A stretch of DNA of 64,000 nt from Candidatus Magnetominusculus dajiuhuensis. GTDB lineage: Bacteria > Nitrospirota > Thermodesulfovibrionia > Thermodesulfovibrionales > Magnetobacteriaceae. Made by a program: the position numbers and the translations under genes. Where the stretch lies: the NCBI GenBank assembly GCA_015233465.1, contig JADFXP010000010.1, forward strand, positions 1-64,000, given 5' to 3'. Numbering within the stretch: the first letter of the stretch is position 1; the number at the start of each line of letters is the position of its first letter. Below, piece by piece: positions 36,554-43,753 of the stretch. The notes under the pieces were generated by a model. It saw only the letters and a list, made by a program, of their open reading frames with translations. It ran no database searches and had not been told where the DNA came from.

Positions 36554-36910
36554 CTAAACAGCGCCGTTAAGATTCAATATTAGTTCAATCTCGCCGCGAG
36601 GGATGTCCAAAATCCCTGCAATCTCTTCAGCCTCAAGACCTCTTCTATTTAACGCAACGATCTCATAACGCGGGCTGTTAGTTGTCCCAGGTGTTTTGAT
36701 GTTCTCTGCCAAATGAATAAGCCTTTCAAACGCAGCGAGTTTTTTATCAACAGAAGATTCAATCGCTTCAAGAATCTCTATTTTTTTCTCCAGCTTTTTC
36801 AATACCTTATCGGCAGCTCTCTCAAAATCTTTATTGTTTGTAATCACTGTTGGAATCATAGCCTTTTTGGTGTCTGTAACAACCTTTTTCTTAAATATAG
36901 TATCTAACAT
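36554..36910 (-). CDS. Small coiled-coil protein heading the flagellar cluster (DUF2802/DUF6115-like)
   Basis: The 118-residue protein has a long charged helix (VLKKLEKKIEILEAIESSVD) and a C-terminal helix-turn-helix-like segment, EIVALNRRGLEAEEIAGILD then IPRGEIELILNL. This matches the small DUF2802/DUF6115 proteins often found next to flagellar genes. Its function is unknown. It is the first gene after the sigma-54-like site and probably leads the flgF-flgG-flgJ-flgM-flgN-flgK-flgL transcript. An AGGAGG lies just upstream. Confidence 0.65.
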   Translation of the reverse strand: MLDTIFKKKVVTDTKKAMIPTVITNNKDFERAADKVLKKLEKKIEILEAIESSVDKKLAAFERLIHLAENIKTPGTTNSPRYEIVALNRRGLEAEEIAGILDIPRGEIELILNLNGAV

Positions 36911-36956
36911 TTTATAAATCCTCCTAATAGTTAATGTATTACGTTATATATAACTA

Positions 36957-36972
36957 TGCAAGAATCTTGCCA
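36957..36972 (-). promoter_or_regulatory. Predicted sigma-54 (-24/-12) promoter of the flagellar cluster
   Basis: On the minus strand the sequence is TGGCAAGATTCTTGCA. The invariant GG and GC are 10 nt apart, as required for RpoN. It sits 47 nt upstream of the first flagellar gene. The inner GCAAGA/TCTTGC is also a palindrome, so a hairpin or operator reading remains possible. Confidence 0.6.
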
Positions 36973-37045
36973 GAGGTTCAAAAGGGCTATTTTATAGTGG
37001 AATCGTCAATAATAAGTTCAACTGTATGGTCAAACTTTTGACAAA

Positions 37046-37134
37046 TTATGGGTTCAAAGGGCCTTTTTGGAAACTTTTTTGTAAAAAGTTTCAGGGATTA
37101 TCCCTTTGCAGGGTCAAGGGGCGGAGCCTCTTGG
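37046..37134. repeat. Dispersed palindromic repeat, one-arm copy (G) entering gpsA
   Basis: TTATGGGTTCAAAGGGCC is followed by an extra hairpin (GAAACTTTTTT / AAAAAGTTTC). TCAGGGATTATCCC and GGGTCAAGGGGCGGAGCCTC come next. Positions 37098-37134 are read as the end of gpsA. Confidence 0.75.
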
Positions 37135-38126
37135 ATAAAAAATTCGCTTTTAAGGTTTCTGCTCATGAGGTCTCTGACTGCTTTAGCTGGGTTAAGGTTA
37201 TTATAAATGACATTATATACCTTTTCGACTATTGGCATTTCGACATATAGTTTTTTAGATAGCTCAAAGACGGATTGAGAGGTCTCAACGCCTTCTGCGA
37301 CGCTTTTCATGGAGTTTGTGATGTCTTTAATCTTCTCTCCCTTGCCGAGCCTAAATCCAACGGTATAATTACGAGACATATTAGCTGTGCAGGTAAGTAT
37401 GAGATCGCCAAGCCCGCTGAGACCGCTGAATGTGCGGGGGTTAGCGCCGAGTTTAGCTCCAAGCCTGCCCATTTCTTCAAGACCTCTTGTGATAAGGGCT
37501 GCGCGGGCGTTGAGCCCAAGACCGAGACCATCTGATATACCTGAAGCAATAGCCATGACGTTTTTGATTGAGCCTCCGAGTTCAACGCCTATGATGTCGT
37601 TATTAGTATATACCCTAAAAAAATCCGTTGTAAAGATCTCTTGAAGCCGTGAAGCATCAGATTCATTTTCAACTGCAATAGTTACGGCAGTTGGGAGTTT
37701 TCTGATTACTTCTTTAGCAAAACTTGGGCCAGATAGAACTGCGATAGTGAAAGAGGTATATTGTTTTAGAATTTGAGATTGAGTTTGAAGGGTGTTTTTT
37801 TCAAGACCCTTTGAGGCTGAGACTATGATAACATCATTTAAGAGATAAGGGAGAAATTGTTTGATAATAGCGCGTGAGAATTGAGTAGGAACTACGAGTA
37901 TTATAATAGCAGCATTTGTTACCGCTTGTTTTAGATCAGAGGTGATATTAAGATTTGCAGGCAGGGTATATTCTGGGAGAAATGTCTTGTTTATGCGAGA
38001 AGTAGAAATATCATTAACTACAAACTCCTCAAAAGCCCAAAGAGTAACGTCAAGACCCTTTTCAGCAAGCATTCCTGAAAGGGCAGTGCCCCAGCTTCCA
38101 GCTCCGATAATAGATATTTTATCCAT
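37098..38126 (-). CDS. gpsA: NAD(P)-dependent glycerol-3-phosphate dehydrogenase
   Basis: MDKISIIGAGSWGTALSGML is the GpsA nucleotide-binding start. AIIILVVPTQFSRAII, SASKGLEKN, LSGPSFAKEV, NVMAIASGISDGLGLG and the conserved FSGLSGLGDLILTCT follow. The enzyme makes sn-glycerol-3-phosphate for phospholipids. ATG 38126 has AGGAG 10 nt upstream. The longer frame to 38210 adds a hydrophobic stretch foreign to the family. The natural C-terminus appears to end near DLMSRNLKSE. The last residues, EAPPLDPAKG, and the stop codon come from a palindromic repeat. Confidence 0.93.
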   Translation of the reverse strand: MDKISIIGAGSWGTALSGMLAEKGLDVTLWAFEEFVVNDISTSRINKTFLPEYTLPANLNITSDLKQAVTNAAIIILVVPTQFSRAIIKQFLPYLLNDVIIVSASKGLEKNTLQTQSQILKQYTSFTIAVLSGPSFAKEVIRKLPTAVTIAVENESDASRLQEIFTTDFFRVYTNNDIIGVELGGSIKNVMAIASGISDGLGLGLNARAALITRGLEEMGRLGAKLGANPRTFSGLSGLGDLILTCTANMSRNYTVGFRLGKGEKIKDITNSMKSVAEGVETSQSVFELSKKLYVEMPIVEKVYNVIYNNLNPAKAVRDLMSRNLKSEFFIQEAPPLDPAKG

Positions 38127-38429
38127 ATTTTTATATCTCCTACAAAAGAATATTATAACAGAGGCAATTAAAAAGCTGCAAAATATAAATACAAGTTTAA
38201 ATAAATGCAAAATAATTTAAATATTTGTATTTTTCTTCAATTTTGAGTGTTTTAACTCGACTATGTCATCAATCTGTCACATGGTATATGTTATGATACT
38301 GAGGTTTTTAACCTGCCAAATAATAAGTCAAGAATTGAATGATTTAAGACTTGTTAAAATTTTGTTCCTTTATATGAATAGTGGATTGTTATTGCTGTTT
38401 GAGTGGAGGATGAGATTAGGAGTGGTTTT

Positions 38430-39541
38430 ATGAAAAGATTAGGATTGATGACTATTTTAGTTATGTTGGTGGTTTTGATTTTACCGGGAATGGGCTCTGC
38501 TGTTGAAGGAAATTTTAATTATAATCAAGATGGATTAAAACTTACGAGAAAACTACCTATAGTCAGTAAAACTGAATCAGAAAAGTCTTTAAAACTTAAA
38601 GATACTTCAACAATTATTAAACCTATTATGCTTATTCTTAATAATTCAACTAATGATGTCTTAAATAAAAAATATAACGGTAATTGTTCAGGAAATAAAG
38701 GATGTTCCAGTATTAATAGTGATTTATTAAATACATATCTTCCTAAACAAGCTAAATGTTCAGGAATTATAGATGAAAATCTTAAAACAAATGAAAGTTG
38801 TAGCAATTTAAAATTTTTAAATAACAGCATTAGCAGCTTACATGTTAATAGAGGCGATATACTTGTTATATATTTTGTTGATGATCATGATAATGTGATT
38901 AAGGATCCTAATGAGATTGTGATTAATGGAAATAATTTAAATCCAGAGAATTTAAAATTACAATATAATAGTAAGATTGCTTCAAATACAGTTGATATTA
39001 AACCAATATTTTTAGGAGAGAATATAGCAGTATACTCTGTTAAATTAGATTTTTTAACAAAATTCACTGACATAGAAGATATATCGTTAAATTTAATAAA
39101 TAACGGTAATATAACAGATCCATTTGTAAAAGGAAAAATGAAATCATCAGTATTTGAACCCTATATTGCCGATTCAGGTTTACCAACAATATGGTTTCCT
39201 TCAGGACTGCTAAGCCAAGATATTAATAGTTTAGTAAAGGTATAACCTTAAGCGTTAAACCAGTTAATTTTGGCATAGGATTAAAGTTCTTCATATGGGA
39301 CAGTTTTTATATTGGTCCATCCTACATTGCAAGTTGGACAGTTGGAAACTCAAGTTCAAACTCAAGTTCAAATTCTTTTTCAATAACATCTCTATCTCCA
39401 GTCGGGTTGATAATTGATATTAATGATTGGGTTATTTTTGGCGCATCATATGACATGCATCCTTCAGATACCTCAAAAAATGGTTGGAGTTTAATTTTAG
39501 GAATTACAGCGGGCGCAAAAGTATTTAAAGCTGCAAATTGA
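38430..39541 (+). pseudogene. Frameshifted secreted protein of unknown function
   Basis: The first part (38430-39245) encodes a signal peptide (KRLGLMTILVMLVVLILPGM, then GSA) and about 270 residues ending LSQDINSLVKV and a stop. The reading continues in the -1 frame from about 39236 as ITLSVKPVNFGIGLKFFIWD and on to ITAGAKVFKAAN at 39541. The tail looks like beta strands of an outer-membrane or surface barrel (SFYIGPSYIASWTVG, then IFGASYDMHPS). A single-base deletion or a sequencing error near 39236 explains it. Programmed -1 slippage is less likely because no classic slippery heptamer is seen. AGGAG is 7 nt before ATG 38430. No family is recognised. Confidence 0.7.
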
Positions 39542-39570
39542 TTTCCTATAACTCATATTAACTAAAAATT

Positions 39571-39604
39571 ATCCCCCCTCCCATCATTAGAGGGGGATTT
39601 TCAC
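39571..39604 (+). terminator. Rho-independent-like terminator
   Basis: ATCCCCCCTC and GAGGGGGAT can pair as a 9-bp stem with one bulged C, with loop CCATCATTA, followed by TTTT. It lies 30 nt after the frameshifted gene. Confidence 0.55.
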
Positions 39605-39678
39605 CTAACCCTCTCCCATTTTCCCATCAATAAATTGTATACTATAATTATTATCTATACAGAATACGGAGGTTACAT

Positions 39679-40425
39679 ATGAAGACATTTAGAGATTATT
39701 TCCTTATCATTGCCCTAATTCTTTTTATAACCCAAAACGCATATGCTGAAAAAATCGTCATTACCACATCAGACGGTTACAAGATAACAGGAACTCTAAC
39801 CAAACCCAACAAAAAAAGCACAACAGGCGTAGTCCTGCTTCATATGTATACTCATCAAAAAGAAGATTGGAAACCCATTATCCCATATCTCACTGAAATT
39901 GGCGTCACCACCTTAGCCATTGACATGCGCGGACATGGTGAAAGTAAAACCGCCCCTGACGGCAAAGACATCACTGATAGAGTAACAAATCGCGACCCAG
40001 TACTCTTTAACCAGATGCACATGGACGCTGAGGCTGCTATTAATTATCTAATCCAAAAGGCTGGGATTGATCCAAAACATATCGGAATAATTGGAGCAAG
40101 CGTTGGATGCAGCGTTGCTATTCAAACTGTAATAACTAAGACTGTAAATATCAAGGCAGTTGCAGTTATGACTCCGGGCAAGGATTATCTCGGAGTACCT
40201 ACTATAGTTCATATTCAGACATGGTCTAAGACCCCAATACTCATTCTAACAAGTAAGGAAGAGGCTGAAAACGGTTCAAATTTAATCTATAATTACCTTA
40301 AAGATAACGGTGCAGAGATAAAGATATTTGATGAGAAAAATATTCATGGGACATATATGTTTGGCAAGGTCAAAGGGGTTGAGAAGTTGATTGCAGATTG
40401 GATGGGGGATAGGCTTTTGAAGTAG
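39679..40425 (+). CDS. Secreted alpha/beta hydrolase
   Basis: A signal peptide (YFLIIALILFITQNAYA) precedes a 225-residue alpha/beta hydrolase. TGVVLLHMYTHQKEDW is in the oxyanion position, IDMRGHGES follows, and the nucleophile elbow is GASVG with Ser. TPILILTSKEEAENG gives the acid region, and IHGTYMF the His. It would act in the periplasm or outside. The substrate is unknown; the closest general type is the dienelactone hydrolase/esterase group. GGAGG lies just upstream. Confidence 0.82.
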   Translation: MKTFRDYFLIIALILFITQNAYAEKIVITTSDGYKITGTLTKPNKKSTTGVVLLHMYTHQKEDWKPIIPYLTEIGVTTLAIDMRGHGESKTAPDGKDITDRVTNRDPVLFNQMHMDAEAAINYLIQKAGIDPKHIGIIGASVGCSVAIQTVITKTVNIKAVAVMTPGKDYLGVPTIVHIQTWSKTPILILTSKEEAENGSNLIYNYLKDNGAEIKIFDEKNIHGTYMFGKVKGVEKLIADWMGDRLLK

Positions 40426-40433
40426 TTTAAATA

Positions 40434-40463
40434 TTGACATATTGTAATGCAATGTATTACATT
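40434..40463 (+). promoter_or_regulatory. Promoter with overlapping operator of the vapBC-like pair
   Basis: TTGACA (40434-40439) and TACATT (40458-40463) are 18 nt apart. The perfect inverted repeat TGTAAT (40443-40448) / ATTACA (40456-40461) lies between and over the -10. It is well placed for autorepression by the RHH antitoxin. Confidence 0.6.
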
Positions 40464-40486
40464 AAGATATATAGGAGAATGATATA

Positions 40487-40741
40487 ATGCAATTACAAAT
40501 GACTGTAAGACTGCCAGATGAGCTTCATCAGGAAATTTTAACTTTGGCAAATAGACTGCACCTTAAACGTTCTGATATTGTAAGAATAGCGTTAGAAAAG
40601 TTTACAAAAGATAATCTTGACAATGATACATCTCCATATGAAAGGGTAAAGGATTTAATAGGCAGTGTTTCTACAGGAATCCCTGATTTAGGGCAGGAAC
40701 ATAGGAAGTATCTGTTAGAGCGCATAAAAAAAGATGCGTAG
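40487..40741 (+). CDS. Ribbon-helix-helix antitoxin
   Basis: The 84-residue protein starts MQLQMTVRLPDELHQEILTL, then ANRLHLKRSDIVRIALEKF, a clear RHH/CopG fold with the DNA-binding beta strand first. The C-terminal 40 residues would wrap the PIN toxin. It overlaps the toxin gene by 8 nt and has AGGAG upstream. The inverted repeat TGTAAT-N7-ATTACA in its promoter is the likely operator. Confidence 0.85.
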   Translation: MQLQMTVRLPDELHQEILTLANRLHLKRSDIVRIALEKFTKDNLDNDTSPYERVKDLIGSVSTGIPDLGQEHRKYLLERIKKDA

Positions 40742-41150
40742 TGTTTTATTGGACACTGGGGTATTTGTCTCATTACTTGATAAAAGCGAAACTAATCATA
40801 ACAAATGTGTATCATTTTTCAAAAGTTATCAAGGACAGTTGCTCACTACTGAATCTGTGTTGACAGAGACATCGTATTTACTTGGGTCATCTATAAACGC
40901 TCAAAAGTCATGTATAGAATTTATAGTTAAAGGTGGGGCAACGCTTGTTCCTCAGTCATTATCAAGTTTAAAAAGGATCGCTGTTTTAATGGAGAAATAT
41001 AGGGATATACCTATGGACTTTGCAGATGCTACGCTTGTAGTTCTTGCTGAAGATACAGGAGTTAATGAGGTTTTAACCTTAGATAGAAGAGGATTTAATT
41101 CATATAGGATTAATGGAAAGAAGAGTTTTAATATTTTGCCTGTAGATTAA
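40734..41150 (+). CDS. PIN-domain toxin (VapC-like)
   Basis: The 138-residue PIN protein has LLDTGVFVSLLD with the first Asp, TESVLTETSYLLG with the conserved Glu, and MDFADATLVVLAEDTGV with the later Asp residues. LTLDRRGFNSYR closes the domain. PIN toxins are Mg-dependent RNases that often cut tRNA or rRNA. All four acidic residues appear present, so it should be active. It partners with the upstream RHH protein. Confidence 0.85.
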   Translation: MRSVLLDTGVFVSLLDKSETNHNKCVSFFKSYQGQLLTTESVLTETSYLLGSSINAQKSCIEFIVKGGATLVPQSLSSLKRIAVLMEKYRDIPMDFADATLVVLAEDTGVNEVLTLDRRGFNSYRINGKKSFNILPVD

Positions 41151-41162
41151 TTTCAGGAAAAT

Positions 41163-41190
41163 GGGGCAATAGCCCCAAACCCGATTAATG
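41163..41190 (+). repeat. Short palindromic element, intergenic copy
   Basis: GGGGCAATAGCCCC then AAACCCGATTAATG is the intergenic form of the element found in two PilZ genes. Its last ATG is the apparent start codon of the next small gene. Confidence 0.6.
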
Positions 41191-41430
41191 TTGACAACAA
41201 CCGTTAGGATTCCCACAGATAAAAAAGACCTTTTAAAAATCATCGCAAGTGTTGAAAAACGAGATATAAAAGATATTCTTACAGAACTAATAGATGAATA
41301 TTTAGAGCGTCATAGAGAAACCCTTGAAATACTCTCAAGACCTGATAGGAGGAGCAGTATAAAAGAAGGTCTAAATGCAGCTAATAAAGGTGATACCATC
41401 AAGTGGAGAGACAAAAAAGCTGGGAAATAG
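41188..41430 (+). CDS. RHH-type antitoxin of a decayed RelE-like module
   Basis: The 80-residue protein begins MLTTTVRIPTDKKDLLKIIA, a likely beta-strand plus two helices (RHH). It ends with a basic tail, GDTIKWRDKKAGK. It overlaps the RelE-like frame by 28 nt. The ATG is part of the short palindromic element and has no Shine-Dalgarno. TTG 41191 is an alternative. As the toxin downstream is cut short, this may be an orphan antitoxin. Confidence 0.6.
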   Translation: MLTTTVRIPTDKKDLLKIIASVEKRDIKDILTELIDEYLERHRETLEILSRPDRRSSIKEGLNAANKGDTIKWRDKKAGK

Positions 41431-41588
41431 TTTTAACTAAACCTGCGGAAAAGCTGTATGATAATTTAACTCTTACTCTAAAGCGGAGAATGGGTAAATG
41501 TTTTGAGGAATTGGAAATAAATCCAATTTTTGGTCGGAATATAAAACACCTTACAGGAGATTTAATAGAATTTTGGCAAACTTGTTGA
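41403..41588 (+). pseudogene. Truncated RelE/ParE-like toxin
   Basis: WEIVLTKPAEKLYDNLTLTL then KRRMGKCFEELEINPIFGRN and IKHLTGDL is the first two-thirds of a RelE-type toxin. The expected end (Tyr/Arg-rich strands such as YRxRxGDYRxxY) is missing. The sequence changes to unrelated coding-like DNA after codon 54. The catalytic C-terminal residues are gone, so it should be inactive. Confidence 0.7.
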
Positions 41589-41886
41589 TGTAGTAGACAA
41601 ACAACTTAACCAAAATCAACCTTTCTTTTCACTAATAAACCAACTTATCAACCAAAATTCAGAAAATAAGCAGATTTCTAATGCGCTAACCTTAATCACA
41701 AATAAATTCAACGAAAAAGAAGTTACACCGCAGCTTGAAACTGAAATTGAAACCAATTTAAAAGTTATTCAAGAGTCAAATTATCCACTCCTTGACACTC
41801 TATATAAAAAATCATTTGAAACTGTTTTAACAACCCCAGTTAGCACGATAATTGCTAGTACAATTAAGATTATGTTAGGTTATTAA
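41566..41886 (+). pseudogene. Orphan 3' gene fragment fused to the relE remnant
   Basis: An open frame without a usable start follows the relE break. It encodes about 105 residues (FGKLVDVVDKQLNQNQPFFS, then INQLINQNSENKQISNALTL) and ends TIIASTIKIMLGY before TAA at 41884-41886. The regular amino-acid use suggests a once-coding sequence, but I recognise no family. Together with the truncated toxin it marks a deletion or recombination junction near 41570. The remaining 41887-42103 holds only the rpoD leader. Confidence 0.45.
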
Positions 41887-42103
41887 CAGAAAACTAAGAT
41901 TTATGGAGAACTATAAAATAATATTCCCAAAACCTACAGAAATATTTTCCCAAAACTACAAAATCTTTCCCTTTACAAAATAATTAACTTGTATTTATGA
42001 TTCAGCTTGTGTTAAAGTGATAGTCGAAGAAAAAGTCAAGGTATAAATATACTCATTATTTAAGCCATATTTATTATTTATAAAAACCTTTGGAGACTAG
42101 TGA

Positions 42104-43525
42104 ATGAAAGAAAAAGACATATTTGATGAAATAATCAATATTGGTAAGAAACGAGGCTCCCTAACCTATGATGAAATAAACGAGGCTTTACCCTCTGAAT
42201 TCTTCTCTCCTGATGAGATTGAAGATTTAATGGATCTCCTCCAAGACATTGGAGTTAAGGTCGTTGATCAAGAACGCGCATCCCCCCTTATCGAAATTGA
42301 AGAAGAGGCTGAAGGTTACGAAAAAACCGAAGACCTTGTACAGGCTTATTTTCATTCTATGGGGAATATCTCCATCCTCAGCAAAGACGAAGAAACCGAA
42401 CTAGCTAAGAGTCTTGAAGAGGGACGCGAAATCATAAAAACCATCATCACCTCCCTTCCTCTATATCATAAATTAGAGGCTGGACTTGATAAGAGCGATG
42501 ACACAATGCTTGAGGATGAACGCGCAGATGAAGCCCTTAAACTGACCATCACAAGGCTTGAAGAACTGATGGATTATATAGCCCTGATTGATAAAAAACG
42601 CGTCCGTTTTGGCACAATTGAAGAGGTCAAACAGAAGATTGATTTCCTTAAATCAAAAGGCTCAAACACTCGTCGTGAAGAGAGCATATTAGATGAGCTT
42701 ATCTTTGACAAGGCTGAACACGAAAGGCTTGAGGCTGAGATCGGAGTTGCAGTCACTGAATTAAAGGTTCTTTGGGACAGGATTTCACGAGCTAAAGAAC
42801 TTGTCAGGAAGGCAAAGAATGAATTAATCACCAGAAATCTTCGTCTTGTTGTAAATATCGCTAAAAACTACGTAGGCCGAGGACTTCCCCTTTTAGACCT
42901 GATTCAAGAAGGGAATATCGGACTTATGAAGGCAGTTGATAAATTCAAATATGAAAAAGGGTTCAAATTCAGCACATATGCGACATGGTGGATTAGACAG
43001 GCAATCACGCGCGCTCTCATTGATCAAACCAAGACCATCAGAGTCCCAGTTCATATGATGGAATTCTATAACAGGGTCACTAAGGCTTCCCGCGAGATTA
43101 CCCAAGTCTACGGCAGAGAGGCAACCAACGAAGAGATTGCAGTAAAACTCGATGTCCCAGTACGCAAGGTAGAAGAGGTATTTAGGGCTATTCAAGACCC
43201 TATCGCACTTCAAACACCTGTTGGCGATGAAGATACAGAATTAGAAGATTTCATAGGCGATAAAAATAACCCCTCTCCTTTTACAGGCACTGAAAAAAGC
43301 GAGGCTTCCGAATATATTCAAAGAGTCCTTAAAACCCTTACAGCCAAAGAAGAAAAAGTCATTAGAATGCGCTTTGGAATTGGCGTTGACAGAGACCATA
43401 CACTTGAAGAAGTCGGCAGGCATCTCTCCATCACAAGAGAAAGAGTCAGACAGATTGAAGCTAAGGCACTACGGAAACTTAAACATCCTAGCAGATTACG
43501 CGCTTTGAAAATACTGACCTCTTAA
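42104..43525 (+). CDS. rpoD: Primary sigma factor RpoD (sigma-70)
   Basis: The 473-residue protein has a region 1.1-like N-terminus ([20 protein letters not shown]), then regions 1.2 to 4. Region 2 has [37 protein letters not shown] and [20 protein letters not shown]. Region 3 has [17 protein letters not shown]. Region 4.2 has [20 protein letters not shown]. The non-conserved region between 1.2 and 2 is short. The presence of region 1.1 and the full region 2.3-2.4 sequence mark it as the housekeeping factor. GGAG precedes the ATG. The stop is followed at once by a two-armed palindromic repeat that probably ends transcription. Confidence 0.94.
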   Translation: MKEKDIFDEIINIGKKRGSLTYDEINEALPSEFFSPDEIEDLMDLLQDIGVKVVDQERASPLIEIEEEAEGYEKTEDLVQAYFHSMGNISILSKDEETELAKSLEEGREIIKTIITSLPLYHKLEAGLDKSDDTMLEDERADEALKLTITRLEELMDYIALIDKKRVRFGTIEEVKQKIDFLKSKGSNTRREESILDELIFDKAEHERLEAEIGVAVTELKVLWDRISRAKELVRKAKNELITRNLRLVVNIAKNYVGRGLPLLDLIQEGNIGLMKAVDKFKYEKGFKFSTYATWWIRQAITRALIDQTKTIRVPVHMMEFYNRVTKASREITQVYGREATNEEIAVKLDVPVRKVEEVFRAIQDPIALQTPVGDEDTELEDFIGDKNNPSPFTGTEKSEASEYIQRVLKTLTAKEEKVIRMRFGIGVDRDHTLEEVGRHLSITRERVRQIEAKALRKLKHPSRLRALKILTS

Positions 43526-43531
43526 TAAGTA

Positions 43532-43708
43532 ACCCTCAAGGGCTCTGCCCTTGACCCGCAAGGGAACGAGTTCCCTTGACCCATTAACATTATTTTAATT
43601 GCTTATTAAAAAACATATCATATGAAATAACCTAAAATTATGGGTTCGCCATAGATAGAAAGAGGAGTCTCCTTTGCGGGATTTTTAAGGACAGCGACCT
43701 TAAAGAGT
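43532..43708. repeat. Dispersed composite palindromic repeat, two-armed copy (H)
   Basis: The left arm is CAAGGGCTCTGCCCTTG and CAAGGGAACGAGTTCCCTTG. The AT-rich core is in the opposite orientation to copies B, K and L (it ends AAATAACCTAAAATTATGGG). The right arm is GCGGGATTTTTAAGGACAG. It lies between rpoD and feoB. Confidence 0.85.
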
Positions 43709-43717
43709 ATTTATTAT

Positions 43718-43748
43718 ATTGACAATGATTATCAATATCTTTTAGAAT
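43718..43748 (+). promoter_or_regulatory. Fur-box-like operator overlapping the feoB promoter
   Basis: ATTGACAATGATTATCAAT (43718-43736) is a near-perfect palindrome close to the Fur consensus. It contains the -35 TTGACA (43719-43724), and TAGAAT (43743-43748) follows after 18 nt. Transcription would start at or within two bases of the feoB ATG (43754). Confidence 0.72.
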
Positions 43749-43753
43749 CTTAC

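Noticed and set aside
37275-38220. Frames on the plus strand and an extra minus-strand frame across gpsA
   Set aside because: They are out of frame with an intact, well-conserved gpsA.
39340-39365. SSSNSSSNS tract as a slippery or phase-variable repeat causing the frameshift
   Set aside because: It lies about 100 nt after the frame change, and the repeated AACTCAAGTTCA units are in frame, so it does not explain the break.
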